64,000 nucleotides of DNA from HLUCCA09 sp965277275 (GTDB lineage: Bacteria > Pseudomonadota > Alphaproteobacteria > Rhodobacterales > Rhodobacteraceae). The translations under genes and the position numbers were made by a program. The DNA lies in contig CBDICG010000002.1 of NCBI GenBank assembly GCA_965277275.1, positions 2,728,001 to 2,792,000 on the forward strand, given 5' to 3'. Each line of letters opens with the position of its first letter. Within the stretch, counting starts at the first letter, position 1. The notes beneath the pieces were generated by a model. That model worked only from the letters and a program-made list of their open reading frames with translations. It did no database searches and was not told where the DNA came from. Below, piece after piece: positions 1-8,676 of the stretch.

Positions 1-79
1 GCAAGGGCGGCGGAATGGCTGGCTCGGCGGGGGCGGCGGCGCGGGGTGCGATCCGGGGGCGCGGGCTGTGCCGTTGGCA

Positions 80-102
80 GAGGTATTTGGGCCAAGATGA
101 AG
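80..102 (+). repeat. Short dispersed repeat, copy 1
   Basis: A 23-bp word beginning GAGGTATTTGGG and ending CCAAGATGAAG is found here and, identically, at 25265-25287, where it forms the left arm of a long hairpin. This copy lies just past the stop of the minus-strand HlyD gene and has no matching right arm nearby. The same kind of word is, from memory, common between genes in Rhodobacteraceae; that recollection was not tested. Confidence 0.6.
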
Positions 103-155
103 GGGGCGGCCTCGCGAGAGTTGGGGGGCGGTGTACCCTCCGGCCCGATTGGGCC

Positions 156-1391
156 TTACTGCAGGACGCGTTGGGCGATCCGCTTGCCGTCTTCCACCGC
201 CGCCGATGGGTAGAGGACGACGCTTGTGTCGTCCGTGAGGCCCGAGAGCACCTCTGCGGAAATGCCGTTGGACTGACCGATCTCGACGGCGCGCAGCTCG
301 GCCACCCCTTCGGATTCCACGAAGACGGCCCATTCCTCGCGCGCGCGAAAGAGCGCGCTGGCCGGGACCCGCAGCGCATCGGTGCTTTCCCAGACGACGA
401 TGCGGGCCTCTACACGGTAGCCGTGCCCGAGCCCGCAATGCGCCTTGGGCGGACAGCTCATCGCGACGGTGACCGGCACGCGCTGCTCCTCGACGCCCAG
501 TGCCGAGACCTTGGTAACGGCGAAGGGATCGACGCGCTCGACCGTGCCGTCGAGCGCGTCGGGGCCGCCCCAATCCTCGATGATCACCCGGTCCCCGGCG
601 CTTACCTGCACGGCGTCGGAGGAGAGCAGGTCGACGACCACTTCGAGGTCGTCCTCGATATCGCCGATCTCCATGATCGGGGCGCCGGCGGGCAGTGTCG
701 TCTCGCTCTCCTGAATGACCCTCAGGATGCGCCCATCGGCGGGGGCGTGCACGGGGATATCATCGGTCGCACCGGAGCCGAGCGCGGCGGAGAGCCCCTG
801 ATCGTCGAAGCCGATCAGCTCGGCCCGGGCATTGGCGAGCATTGCTTGCCGCATCGCGATGGCGGCTTCCGAGGTTTCGACCGAGGCGGCGGCGACGCGC
901 GCCTCCTGACGCGCGCGGTCGAGCGCTGCGGGGGAGGCGACCTGCCGCTCGGCCAGGCTCTCGACGCGGGAAAGGTCGGCGATCGCGAGATCGGCACGCG
1001 CGACCGCGGCGTTGCGATCCGCCCGTGCGACGCGCAAGGCGGCGTTGGCGGCGTCGACGGCGGCGACCGCCTGTTCACGGGTGCGCACATCGAGCGCGGC
1101 GGGGTTGATCGGGCGCATGTGGGCAACGACCGTCTCGCCGCGCACGACCGCATCGCCCGGCGTGACGCTGACGCGTTGCAGCAGCCCGGCCACGGGGGTC
1201 GAGACGATGTAGGGCTCGGTCACGCGGGTCCGGCCCTCTTCGTCGATGGTCACCATGAGCGGGCCGCGGGTGACTGTCCCGAGATCGACAAGGACGGGCT
1301 GCGGCCAGAACGCGGCCACAAGGGCGGCGCCTGCGAGGGCCGCGGCCCCGAGGGTCAGGATCGTGCGCGTTTTGCGTTGTGTGCGGGCCAT
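156..1391 (-). CDS. HlyD-family periplasmic adaptor of a MacAB-like efflux system
   Basis: A 411-residue membrane fusion protein that would bridge an inner-membrane ABC permease to the outer membrane. Residues about 10-28 are a single hydrophobic anchor after a short basic N-terminus. A lipoyl/barrel half follows, then an Ala-rich coiled coil at about 100-195, the second lipoyl half and a beta-barrel domain. The gene starts 3 bp after the stop of the FtsX permease gene, so the three genes 4543-156 form one operon. MacA-type adaptors work with TolC, but no outer-membrane gene is in the window. The substrate is not predictable. Confidence 0.9.
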   Translation of the reverse strand: MARTQRKTRTILTLGAAALAGAALVAAFWPQPVLVDLGTVTRGPLMVTIDEEGRTRVTEPYIVSTPVAGLLQRVSVTPGDAVVRGETVVAHMRPINPAALDVRTREQAVAAVDAANAALRVARADRNAAVARADLAIADLSRVESLAERQVASPAALDRARQEARVAAASVETSEAAIAMRQAMLANARAELIGFDDQGLSAALGSGATDDIPVHAPADGRILRVIQESETTLPAGAPIMEIGDIEDDLEVVVDLLSSDAVQVSAGDRVIIEDWGGPDALDGTVERVDPFAVTKVSALGVEEQRVPVTVAMSCPPKAHCGLGHGYRVEARIVVWESTDALRVPASALFRAREEWAVFVESEGVAELRAVEIGQSNGISAEVLSGLTDDTSVVLYPSAAVEDGKRIAQRVLQ

Positions 1392-1394
1392 GGC

Positions 1395-3761
1395 TCACTC
1401 CCGTGTCTTGAGGACGCCGATCAGGTCAATGCGGTCAAGCTCGCGCTTGACCATCGCGCCCGAGATGACGGCGGCGCCGATCACGACGAGGGCCGCCATT
1501 CCGACGCTCGTGCGGTCGATCCCGCCGGGGATCTGGTAGAGCTCCGTCGAGAAGCCTTCGGCGATCACATGGGAAAGGCCATAGCCGAGGGCCACCCCGA
1601 CCGGCAAGGCGGCGAGGGTGACAACGGCAAGCTCACCGAGAAGAACAAAGGCGGCTTCCCCCTTGGAGAAGCCGATGACCCGGAGCGCGGCGAGATCGCG
1701 GGCACGCTCGGCAAAGGCGATACGCGCGGCGTTGTAGACGATACCGAAGGTGATGATGAAGGCGATGGCGCCGTTGATGTAGCGCGTTGCCCCTGCGCCC
1801 GAATCCATCAGGCGCTCGATGGCGGCGCGGGCGTCCGACTTGCGGGAAACGCCGGCAACGGTCGGCAGGTCCTTGAGGTGGGCGAGGATCGCGGCGCTCC
1901 GGGCGGTGTCGATGGTCAGGTAAGCCCCCGAGATCCGCCCCGGCTCGCCGAGCGCGCGCCCGAGCGTCTCGAGCCGGACATAGGCGGGCGCGCCGACGAG
2001 CGTGTCCGAGATCGCCGCCACGGGCAGCTCGAGGACGGGCTGACGGCCCTCCTTGACCTCAACCACCAGGTGGTCGCCAGCGGCGATCCCGAGCACCCGG
2101 GCCAGCGTGCTTGACAGGACCACGCCGTGTTCGGGCAGCGGGATCGGGTCGGTCTGCGCGTCGAGGGCGCGGTAGAGCACGGGCGTGGGCGGCAAGCCGG
2201 TGAGGGCGCCGTTGTGGGTGGTGCGGCCGTGGCGCAGCACGGCCGGCACGTGCCGGACGGGTTCGGCCCGTGCGACCCCGTCGATCCGGCGCAGCTCGAA
2301 GAGCGTCTTGTCCGAGACGGGGTGGGTGAAGGTGACCGTGATGTCGCTGCGGTCGATCACCGAGAATGTCAGATCGACCGTCCGGGCGAAGCCGGCATTG
2401 ATCGCGAGCATACCGACCGTGAGCGCCATGCCGCACGCGATCCCCACCATGGCGCCGAGCATGCGGATCGGCTGCCGCGTAAGGCGGCGCAGCACCATCC
2501 GGCTGGGCTGGTCAAGGAGCCGCCCGAGCCGTTTGCCGATACGGCTCGTGCGGCTGTAATCCGGCGGGGCGGGGGGGCGCATGGCCTCTGCCGGGGTCAG
2601 TGCGAAGACGCGGCGCACGACGAGCAGCCCCCCGGCGGAGGCCGCCCCGATGCTGACGATCAGGCCCGTGGCGAAGGCGGCGGGATCGAGCCGGAAGACG
2701 AGAAAGGGAAACTTGAAGTACTGGGCGTAGACGTCGACCATGGCGCGGCCCGCGGCGATCCCGCCGAGGCATCCGGCAAGCGCCCCTCCGGCGGCGATGG
2801 CGAGGATGAGCTTGAAATAATGCGCGCCAACCTCGGTGTTGGTGTAGCCGAACGCCTTCAGCAAGCCGATCTCTTCCCGCTCGGACTGGACCATGCGCCC
2901 GACGACGATGTTGAGAAGGAACGCCGCGACCGCGAGAAAGATCGGTGGCACGACGCGCACTGTCGCTTCGAGCCCGGTGATTTCCTCGCTGATGAACCGG
3001 TTCGAGAACTGGTCGGCGCGGGCAAAAGCGCCGGTGCTGCCATGGGCGGCGAGCGCGCGGTCGGTGGCATCGAGGACGGCATCGACGTTGGCCGAGCGCG
3101 AGAGCGCCAGCAGCGCTTCGTTGAAGGCGCCGTCCATGTCGTAGGCGGCGGCGAGGGCGGCGCGGCTCATCCAGATGACGCCGAAGCGGCTGTCGTCGGG
3201 ATAAAGCTCGCCCGGCGGGGTCGTATAGAGGAACTCCGGGCTCTGGGCGAGGCCGACGATCTGGAAGCTGCGGCGGGTGCCGTTCATCGTGGCGGTGATG
3301 GCATCTCCGGCGTGCAGGGCATTGGCGGCGGCGAAGCTCTCCAGCAGCAGGATCTCGTCGGCCTGACCGGGCTCGGGCAATCGGCCATGCGTCAGGTAGA
3401 CATCGTTCAGGGCGGGCCGGCCACGGTCGGGCAGCGAGACCGCGCGCGCCTGGGCTGGCACGCTCTGGCCCACAAGATCGACAAGCGCGCTGCCGGTCAC
3501 CCGGGTCTGGACAGCCGTGACGCCGGGGATCGCCGCAAGGCGGGCGGCCATCCGCTCCGGCGCGCGGCTCACCGGGGCGAAGACGTCGGCCAGGCGGTAG
3601 CGCTCGTAATAGGCCTGCCGGGTTTCGTTCAGCGAGGCGGTCAGGCCGGTCATCATCACCAGCAACAGAACGCCGGTGCCGATCACCGCGCCGATGGCGA
3701 TGGCCTGGCCTTTCATGCGCCCGAGATCGCGCAGGAGCTTGCGGTCGAGCGGGCTCACCAC
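1395..3761 (-). CDS. ABC transporter permease with two FtsX domains (MacB/LolC-like)
   Basis: A 788-residue integral membrane protein. TM1 is at about residues 17-38 and a large periplasmic domain follows. A first FtsX cluster of three TM segments lies at about 275-385. A second copy of the same layout follows, with a TM near 435, a periplasmic domain and three TMs at about 670-780. This duplicated form is usual for permeases that pair with a LolD-like ATPase. The GTG at 3761 overlaps the ATPase gene by 7 bp. A second GTG at 3758 makes a GTGA stop/start overlap and is equally plausible. Both indicate translational coupling. Confidence 0.9.
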   Translation of the reverse strand: MVSPLDRKLLRDLGRMKGQAIAIGAVIGTGVLLLVMMTGLTASLNETRQAYYERYRLADVFAPVSRAPERMAARLAAIPGVTAVQTRVTGSALVDLVGQSVPAQARAVSLPDRGRPALNDVYLTHGRLPEPGQADEILLLESFAAANALHAGDAITATMNGTRRSFQIVGLAQSPEFLYTTPPGELYPDDSRFGVIWMSRAALAAAYDMDGAFNEALLALSRSANVDAVLDATDRALAAHGSTGAFARADQFSNRFISEEITGLEATVRVVPPIFLAVAAFLLNIVVGRMVQSEREEIGLLKAFGYTNTEVGAHYFKLILAIAAGGALAGCLGGIAAGRAMVDVYAQYFKFPFLVFRLDPAAFATGLIVSIGAASAGGLLVVRRVFALTPAEAMRPPAPPDYSRTSRIGKRLGRLLDQPSRMVLRRLTRQPIRMLGAMVGIACGMALTVGMLAINAGFARTVDLTFSVIDRSDITVTFTHPVSDKTLFELRRIDGVARAEPVRHVPAVLRHGRTTHNGALTGLPPTPVLYRALDAQTDPIPLPEHGVVLSSTLARVLGIAAGDHLVVEVKEGRQPVLELPVAAISDTLVGAPAYVRLETLGRALGEPGRISGAYLTIDTARSAAILAHLKDLPTVAGVSRKSDARAAIERLMDSGAGATRYINGAIAFIITFGIVYNAARIAFAERARDLAALRVIGFSKGEAAFVLLGELAVVTLAALPVGVALGYGLSHVIAEGFSTELYQIPGGIDRTSVGMAALVVIGAAVISGAMVKRELDRIDLIGVLKTRE

Positions 3762-4543
3762 TCGATCTCCGCCGGGGTGAGCTTTTCGGCGTTGACGACG
3801 ATGTCGCGAATGTCGCCGTCCGCGAATTGCACGACCCGGTCGGCCATGGCCGCGGTGCTGGCGGCGTGCGTGACCATCAGGATCGTGGTGCCCAGCTCGG
3901 CATTGACGGAGCGCAGGACATCGAGGACGACGCGGCCCGTCGTGCTGTCGAGCGCGCCGGTCGGCTCGTCGCAGAGCAGCACGTCCGGGCGTTTGGCGAT
4001 GGCGCGGGCGATGGCCACGCGCTGCTGCTCGCCGCCGGAAAGCTGGGCCGGAAAGTGATCCTCCCGGGAGCCGAGGCCGACGAGCGCGAGCGCCTCGGAC
4101 GCGGGCATCGGATCCTCCGCGATTTCGGTGACGAGTTCGACATTCTCGAGCGCGGTCAGGCTCGGCATGAGGTTGTAGAACTGGAAGACGAAGCCGATAT
4201 GCGCGCGCCGGTAGCGTGTCAGCGCGGCCTCGGTGAGATCGGACAGGCAGATGTCGCGGAAGTGCACTGTCCCGCCACTGACCTGATCGAGCCCGCCGAG
4301 GATGTTGAGCAGGGTCGATTTGCCGGAGCCGGACGGGCCGAGCAACACGACAAGCTCTCCGGCCGGGATCTCCAGATCGACGCCGCGCAGCGCGTGCACG
4401 GCGGTGTGCCCCTCGCCGTAGACCTTCGTTACCGCCTCTGCGCGGTAGGCCGGGAGGGCGGTGAGGGCTGAATTTGGCGCAGAGTTCTGGGCAGATTTCG
4501 GGGCAGAGGACGGGGCGGCGGGGGGCGAATCCTTTCGGGTCAT
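3755..4543 (-). CDS. ABC transporter ATP-binding protein, LolD/MacB type
   Basis: A 262-residue ATPase driving the FtsX permease downstream. It has Walker A GPSGSGKST, signature LSGGEQQRVAIARAI, Walker B LLCDEPTGALD and the H-loop TH near MVTHAAST. GALD after the Walker B is typical of the LolD/MacB/YbbA group. An upstream in-frame extension exists, but the ATG at 4543 is preferred because the extension is low-complexity and unlike the family. About 20 Ser/Ala/Pro-rich residues precede the ATPase fold. First gene of the three-gene efflux operon. Confidence 0.9.
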   Translation of the reverse strand: MTRKDSPPAAPSSAPKSAQNSAPNSALTALPAYRAEAVTKVYGEGHTAVHALRGVDLEIPAGELVVLLGPSGSGKSTLLNILGGLDQVSGGTVHFRDICLSDLTEAALTRYRRAHIGFVFQFYNLMPSLTALENVELVTEIAEDPMPASEALALVGLGSREDHFPAQLSGGEQQRVAIARAIAKRPDVLLCDEPTGALDSTTGRVVLDVLRSVNAELGTTILMVTHAASTAAMADRVVQFADGDIRDIVVNAEKLTPAEIEW

Positions 4544-5262
4544 GGGATCAGAGACCTTCCGTGTGCTGCAACAGGCCTGAGCTCTGATCTCCATCATACC
4601 CTGTGTTGACCGAGTCAGGGCGGGACGGGGTGCCGCAGTTGCCCGCATCGATGCGCCGGCAGGAGAACGTCTGGGCGTCTGGGCGTCTGGGTTTTGCCGC
4701 ATTGGGGGTGCCGGGGGCGTTGGGGCGCCGGGGCGTCGGTACGTTGGGGCGCCGTGATATTGGGGCGTCGGGATGCCGGGGCGTCGGGACGTTGGGCGCG
4801 GTGTCAGGAGGTCGGGGCGTCGGGAAGATGGCGTGTTGGGATGTTGGAGTGTTGGGACGTTGGGGCGCCGGACACTGGGGTGTCGGGATGCCGGGGACTT
4901 GGGGGCGGTGTCTGGACTTTGCGTTGTGGCGGTGTCTGGACGTCGCGTCGCGGCGGTGTCTGTCGTTGGCTTGTGGCTTGTGGCTTGTGGCTTGTGGCTT
5001 GTGGCGGTGGCCGGTGCGGGCTGCGGCGGAGACGTCCCCGGGCGGTCAGAGGGGGGCTGGAGCGCGCGAGCGCTGCGCTTCTACGCGGGCAGGTGCCGCG
5101 TGCCACGGGGGTGTGGCAGCCCGCCCTGAGGGTACGCCTTGATGCCAGAGTCTGGAGGAACCGCGCGGTGGGCGCCCACGTTTCTCGCGTTCCAATGCAC
5201 GCTGGTCATGCGGTACCGTTCCCTCAGGCTGGCTGGGGATTGCCGCCGGGGGGAGAAGTGAG
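4544..5262. other. 719-bp intergenic region with degenerate G/T-rich repeats
   Basis: No convincing gene. From about 4640 to 4960 the plus strand is a run of degenerate words such as TTGGGGCG, CCGGGGCGTC and GGGACGTTGGG. It is rich in G and T and nearly free of CpA/TpA steps. Open frames here are products of the composition: they change frame freely and contain only G, R, W and C-rich peptides. The stretch ends in a perfect heptamer array. It lies between the divergent efflux operon and the decarboxylase gene, so it should hold promoters for both; I could not place them. Confidence 0.7.
4970..5004 (+). repeat. Heptamer tandem repeat CTTGTGG x5
   Basis: Five perfect head-to-tail copies of CTTGTGG, 35 bp, lying about 260 bp upstream of the decarboxylase start. 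Noncoding. Such arrays mutate by slippage, so the copy number may differ between strains. Confidence 0.9.
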
Positions 5263-6696
5263 ATGGACGACAGGGTAACGAGCGATACCGGTTTGACGGA
5301 GGCCCAGACGCGCGCGCTGGACGTCGCGGCGGACGCGGCGCGGCAGTACCGGGCACGCCTGCCCGAGGCGCCCGCGCGCCCGCGGCTTGCGCTCGACGAG
5401 GCGGCGGGGCGCTTTCTCGGTCCGCTGCCGGATGCGGGCATGGCCGAAGACGCGGTCATCGCGGAGATCCTGCGCAAGAGCGATGGCGGCCTGCACAAGA
5501 TGGCAGGCCCGACCTTCTTTGGCTACGTGCTCGGTGGCTCGCACCCGGTGGGCGTGGCCGCCGACTACCTCGTGGCGGCATGGGGTCAGAACGCCGGCTC
5601 GGCCTCCGAGACGCCGGCCATGACCGGTATGGAGCGCGCTGTCTGCGACTGGGTAATCGACCTGCTCTCGCTGCCCCCGGCTAGCGGCGCGGGTCTCGTG
5701 ACGGGGGGCACGGTGGCCAACATGGTCGGCGTGCTGGCGGCGCGCAATGCGCTCCTTGCGCAGCAGGGATGGGATGTCGAGGCGCGAGGGCTCTTTGGCG
5801 CACCGGACATACCGGTGCTGATCGGCCAGGAGGCGCATTCGGCGCCTGCCGCGGCGCTGCGCTACGCCGGGCTGGGCGCCGAGAGGGTCACGCGGGTCGC
5901 GACCGACAGCGAGGGGCGGATCGAGCCCGGCGCATTCCGGGAGGCTCTGGACGGGTGCACGGCGCCGCCGCTCGTGATCCTGCAGGCCGGGCAGATCAAC
6001 ACTGGCGCGTTCGATCCCTTCGAAGAGCTTGTCCCGGCGGTGAAGGACAGGGGCGGGTGGGTGCATGTCGATGGCGCCTTCGGCCTGTGGCTCGCCGCCG
6101 CGCCAGAGCTTGCGGGCCGGTTGGCCGGTGTGGAGCGCGCGGACAGCTGGGCCGTCGACCTGCACAAGTGGCTCAACGCGCCGTTCGACGCGGGCATGGT
6201 GATCGTGCGCGACCGGGCGCCGCTGGTGGCGTCGATGTCGGCCCGTGGCGCCTACCTGCCGGACGCTACCGCACATTGGGAGCCATCGGACTCGACGCCG
6301 GAGCTGTCACGGCGCGCGCGCGGGGTTCCGAGCTACGCGATCCTGAAGCATCTGGGCCGTTCGGGTGTGCGCGAGCTGGTGGTGCGGCACTGCCGGCTGG
6401 CGGAGCGGATCGCCGACGCCCTGTCCGCCGAGGCGGGGATCACGGTGCTCAACACCATCCACAGCAATCAGGTGGCGATCACCTGCGGTGAGGGTGCGGA
6501 CGGCGATGCGCTGACCCAGCGGGTGCTGGCGCGCGTACAGGAGCGCGCGCACGTCTATCCGAGCCACGGCGTCTGGGCCGGGCGCGCGATCATCCGGGCC
6601 TCCGTCATCGGCTATGCGATGCAGGAGGCGGACGCCGACCTCCTCGTGAACGAGATCACCTCGGCGCATCGCTGGTGCCTTGCGCATCCGGCCTGA
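5263..6696 (+). CDS. PLP-dependent group II amino acid decarboxylase-like enzyme
   Basis: A 477-residue fold-type I PLP enzyme of the aromatic amino acid/glutamate decarboxylase superfamily. Lys302 in DLHKWLN is the Schiff-base lysine, Asp270 in HVDGAFG contacts the pyridine nitrogen, and His192 in EAHSAP should stack on the ring. Length and motif order are normal. The group includes decarboxylases of aromatic amino acids, 2,4-diaminobutyrate and cysteine sulfinate, and aldehyde-forming enzymes. The substrate cannot be chosen from sequence. A GGGGAGAA ribosome-binding site precedes the ATG. It is monocistronic and flanked on both sides by 7-bp tandem repeats. Confidence 0.9.
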   Translation: MDDRVTSDTGLTEAQTRALDVAADAARQYRARLPEAPARPRLALDEAAGRFLGPLPDAGMAEDAVIAEILRKSDGGLHKMAGPTFFGYVLGGSHPVGVAADYLVAAWGQNAGSASETPAMTGMERAVCDWVIDLLSLPPASGAGLVTGGTVANMVGVLAARNALLAQQGWDVEARGLFGAPDIPVLIGQEAHSAPAAALRYAGLGAERVTRVATDSEGRIEPGAFREALDGCTAPPLVILQAGQINTGAFDPFEELVPAVKDRGGWVHVDGAFGLWLAAAPELAGRLAGVERADSWAVDLHKWLNAPFDAGMVIVRDRAPLVASMSARGAYLPDATAHWEPSDSTPELSRRARGVPSYAILKHLGRSGVRELVVRHCRLAERIADALSAEAGITVLNTIHSNQVAITCGEGADGDALTQRVLARVQERAHVYPSHGVWAGRAIIRASVIGYAMQEADADLLVNEITSAHRWCLAHPA

Positions 6697-6743
6697 CCTT
6701 CTGGACCACGCGGCTTGATCCCGGAGCAAACGGGTGCGTCTTC

Positions 6744-6792
6744 TCTTGCGTCTTGCGTCTTGCGTCTTGCGTCTTGCGTCTTGCGTCCTGCG
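6744..6792 (+). repeat. Heptamer tandem repeat TCTTGCG x6 plus one variant
   Basis: Six perfect copies of TCTTGCG are followed by TCCTGCG, 49 bp, starting 47 bp after the decarboxylase stop. A direct repeat of CGGCGGGCG follows at about 6791-6813. The period of 7 matches the array upstream of the same gene but the word differs. Confidence 0.9.
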
Positions 6793-6970
6793 GCGGGCGT
6801 CCAGCGGCGGGCGCACGGTAGGACTGCCTCATGATTCTGCGCGCGGGGGCGGCTATCGTGACAGCGGTGCAAATGGACAAGACAGGGCGCATCGCGTACC
6901 AGAGGCTGACGTGGCGGCAATGGGCCGGAGCGCATATCGGACGACCGCCGCGCCCGAGGAGGAGGAAACC

Positions 6971-7264
6971 ATGTGCCAAGTCTTCGCCGGGCAGGACCCG
7001 GACCACTACGCCTGCACGACGCGACGGCTTCGGCTGAACGGTCAGAGCACAAGCATCCGGCTGGAGAACGCGTTCTGGGCGACGCTGGACCGGATCGCCG
7101 AAGGCGAGGGGATCTCGACGCCCTGCTTTATCTCCAAGCTGCACGGCGAAGTGCTGGAGCTGCGCGGAGAGCCGGAGAACTTCACCTCGCTGCTGCGCTG
7201 CGCCTGCCTGAAGTTCATGGAGGTTGCGCATACGCCTGACACGGTCGTCTGCGCCGCTGAATAG
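6971..7264 (+). CDS. Ribbon-helix-helix domain protein
   Basis: A 97-residue protein whose core, residues about 22-80, reads as the RHH_4-type ribbon-helix-helix domain common in alphaproteobacteria: a strand (STSIRLENAFW) followed by helices beginning LDRIAEGEG and LHGEVLELR. The family is presumed to bind DNA, but most members have no known target. The ATG at 6971 is chosen because GAGGAGGAAACC lies directly before it; the frame upstream of it is repeat-derived. Conserved-looking Cys residues are at 2, 15, 45 and in the CAC motif near 76-78. No obvious operon partner. Confidence 0.8.
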   Translation: MCQVFAGQDPDHYACTTRRLRLNGQSTSIRLENAFWATLDRIAEGEGISTPCFISKLHGEVLELRGEPENFTSLLRCACLKFMEVAHTPDTVVCAAE

Positions 7265-7720
7265 GCTCGACGGGTTCAAAGGATTTCCGGGGCCGGGTCG
7301 CGCGCGACTTTCGCCGTGCAAGGACGATCCTCTGGCACGGACAGCCAGCCGATACGCCCGCTTCGGGTGCCAGGCACGGTTCGAAAGCGGAGGCCGATGC
7401 GGCTCGTTCGCGATTGGGGGCTGGCCGATCCTCCCACCTCGGACGGAGAGGGGCGCGGCAAGGTTCGTAAGCGGCGTCCCCCGCACGATGCGTATCCCTT
7501 GTTTCGGGCGCTTGCACGATCCTCGCGCGAAGGGCGGTCTTTCCTGTTCCGAGGAGCAGGCGGAGACCCTTCTTCGAGGCCGCGCCATCGCGATGTGTGA
7601 GCGGCCGCGCCTGCTTGCCCGGGCGCGGATCTCCTGCGGCGGGTAGTAAGCGGATACTACCACCCCGGGATGATCCCCCGCGACGCTGGTCCGACCTGAC
7701 CACCATCGCGGGAGACGTTC
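7265..7720. other. 456-bp intergenic region; small hairpin near its end
   Basis: No gene recognised. The only local structure is GGTAGTA-(6 nt)-TACTACC at 7642-7661, about 60 bp ahead of the glyoxalase start, which could be an operator or a leader hairpin. Open frames here shift phase and match nothing I know. Confidence 0.5.
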
Positions 7721-8116
7721 TTGGCCAAGCAGATTCATTCCATGATCCGGGTGCTCGATGAAGCGCGCTCGATCGCCTTCTACGAGAAGGCGTTCGGGCT
7801 CAGCGTTGCCGACCGGCTCGACTTTCCCGAGTTCACCCTCGTCTACCTGAGCAATCCGGAGACGGAGTTCGAGCTGGAGCTCACCATCAACAAGAATCAA
7901 ACCGAACCCTACGATCTGGGCGATGGCTACGGGCATCTGGCGGTGTCCGTCTCCGACCTGGAGGCAGAGCACGCCCGGTTCGAGGCCGAGGGCCTGGGCC
8001 CGCGCAAGCTCGTCGAATTCGCGCCCGCCGGAGAGCGGATCGCGAAGTTCTTCTTCGTTGCCGACCCGGATGGCTACCAGATCGAGGTTCTGGAGCGCGG
8101 CGGACGATTCAAATGA
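7721..8116 (+). CDS. gloA: Glyoxalase I (lactoylglutathione lyase), VOC family
   Basis: A 131-residue enzyme converting the hemithioacetal of methylglyoxal and glutathione to S-lactoylglutathione in the cytoplasm. The four metal ligands of E. coli GloA (H5, E56, H74, E122) align with H6, E53, H72 and E122 here, so the enzyme should be active and of the short Ni/Co-type class. The start is TTG at 7721 with GGGAG 6 bp upstream; this puts H6 at the expected place. The stop overlaps the longest possible frame of the next gene, so the two genes are probably cotranscribed. Confidence 0.92.
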   Translation: MAKQIHSMIRVLDEARSIAFYEKAFGLSVADRLDFPEFTLVYLSNPETEFELELTINKNQTEPYDLGDGYGHLAVSVSDLEAEHARFEAEGLGPRKLVEFAPAGERIAKFFFVADPDGYQIEVLERGGRFK

Positions 8117-8139
8117 CACAAGATATGGGAGGAGACATC

Positions 8140-8664
8140 ATGCCAGCAACGGAAAGCCCACGCGGGCTGACCCGGCGCCAGCTGTTGTCGCGGGCGACCG
8201 CGGCGGGGGCGAGTTTCATCGTGGGAAGCGGATTTCTGGCGGCCCCGAACGCGGCCTGGGCGATGGAGGTGCAGCACCTCGAACCCGGGACCATGGCGAC
8301 GCTGATCCAGATGGCGCGGGACATCTACCCGCATGACCACGTGGGCGACGCGCTCTATGCCGCAGCGGTCAAGGGCTACGACAGCGCCGAGGCAGCCGAA
8401 GCCATCGAGGCGGGCATCGCCGATCTGAACGCGGCGGCGCGCAATGCCGGGCACGCGAGTTACCTCGCGGTAGGCTGGGAGCGGGATCGCGTGGACTTGC
8501 TGCGCGGCATGGAAAAGAGCCCCTTCTTCCAGCAGATCCGCGGCGGGCTGATCACCGGCCTCTACAACCAGAAAGAGGTCTGGCCTCTCTTTGGCTACGA
8601 GGGCGAGAGCTTTTCCAAGGGCGGCTATCTGAATGCCGGTTTCGACGACATCAGCTGGGTCTGA
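8140..8664 (+). CDS. Tat-exported small subunit of a GMC-type dehydrogenase (gluconate 2-dehydrogenase subunit 3-like)
   Basis: A 174-residue protein with a clear twin-arginine signal: TRRQLLS followed by an Ala/Gly-rich hydrophobic stretch and cleavage near AWA. The mature part (PGTMATLIQMARDIYPHD) resembles the small gamma subunit of FAD glucose/gluconate dehydrogenases. In that family the gamma subunit carries the signal peptide and escorts the folded flavoprotein across the membrane. The ATG at 8140 is preferred over one at 8113 because GGGAGGAG lies 6 bp before it and the earlier start overlaps gloA. The flavoprotein gene follows after 12 bp. Confidence 0.85.
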   Translation: MPATESPRGLTRRQLLSRATAAGASFIVGSGFLAAPNAAWAMEVQHLEPGTMATLIQMARDIYPHDHVGDALYAAAVKGYDSAEAAEAIEAGIADLNAAARNAGHASYLAVGWERDRVDLLRGMEKSPFFQQIRGGLITGLYNQKEVWPLFGYEGESFSKGGYLNAGFDDISWV

Positions 8665-8676
8665 GGAGGACGAACG

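Noticed and set aside
2127..4058. 643-codon plus-strand frame
   Set aside because: Antisense to the FtsX permease and ATPase genes, whose motifs are intact.
4603..5278. Gly/Trp/Arg-rich frames in the repeat field before the decarboxylase
   Set aside because: Three overlapping frames with the same composition; they are translations of simple repeats, not genes.
6744..6792. Possible CRISPR array
   Set aside because: Contiguous 7-bp units without spacers; also true of 4970-5004 and the znuA array.
7224..7646. 140-codon plus-strand frame before gloA
   Set aside because: Overlaps the RHH gene end; Arg/Gly-rich, no ribosome-binding site and no family resemblance.
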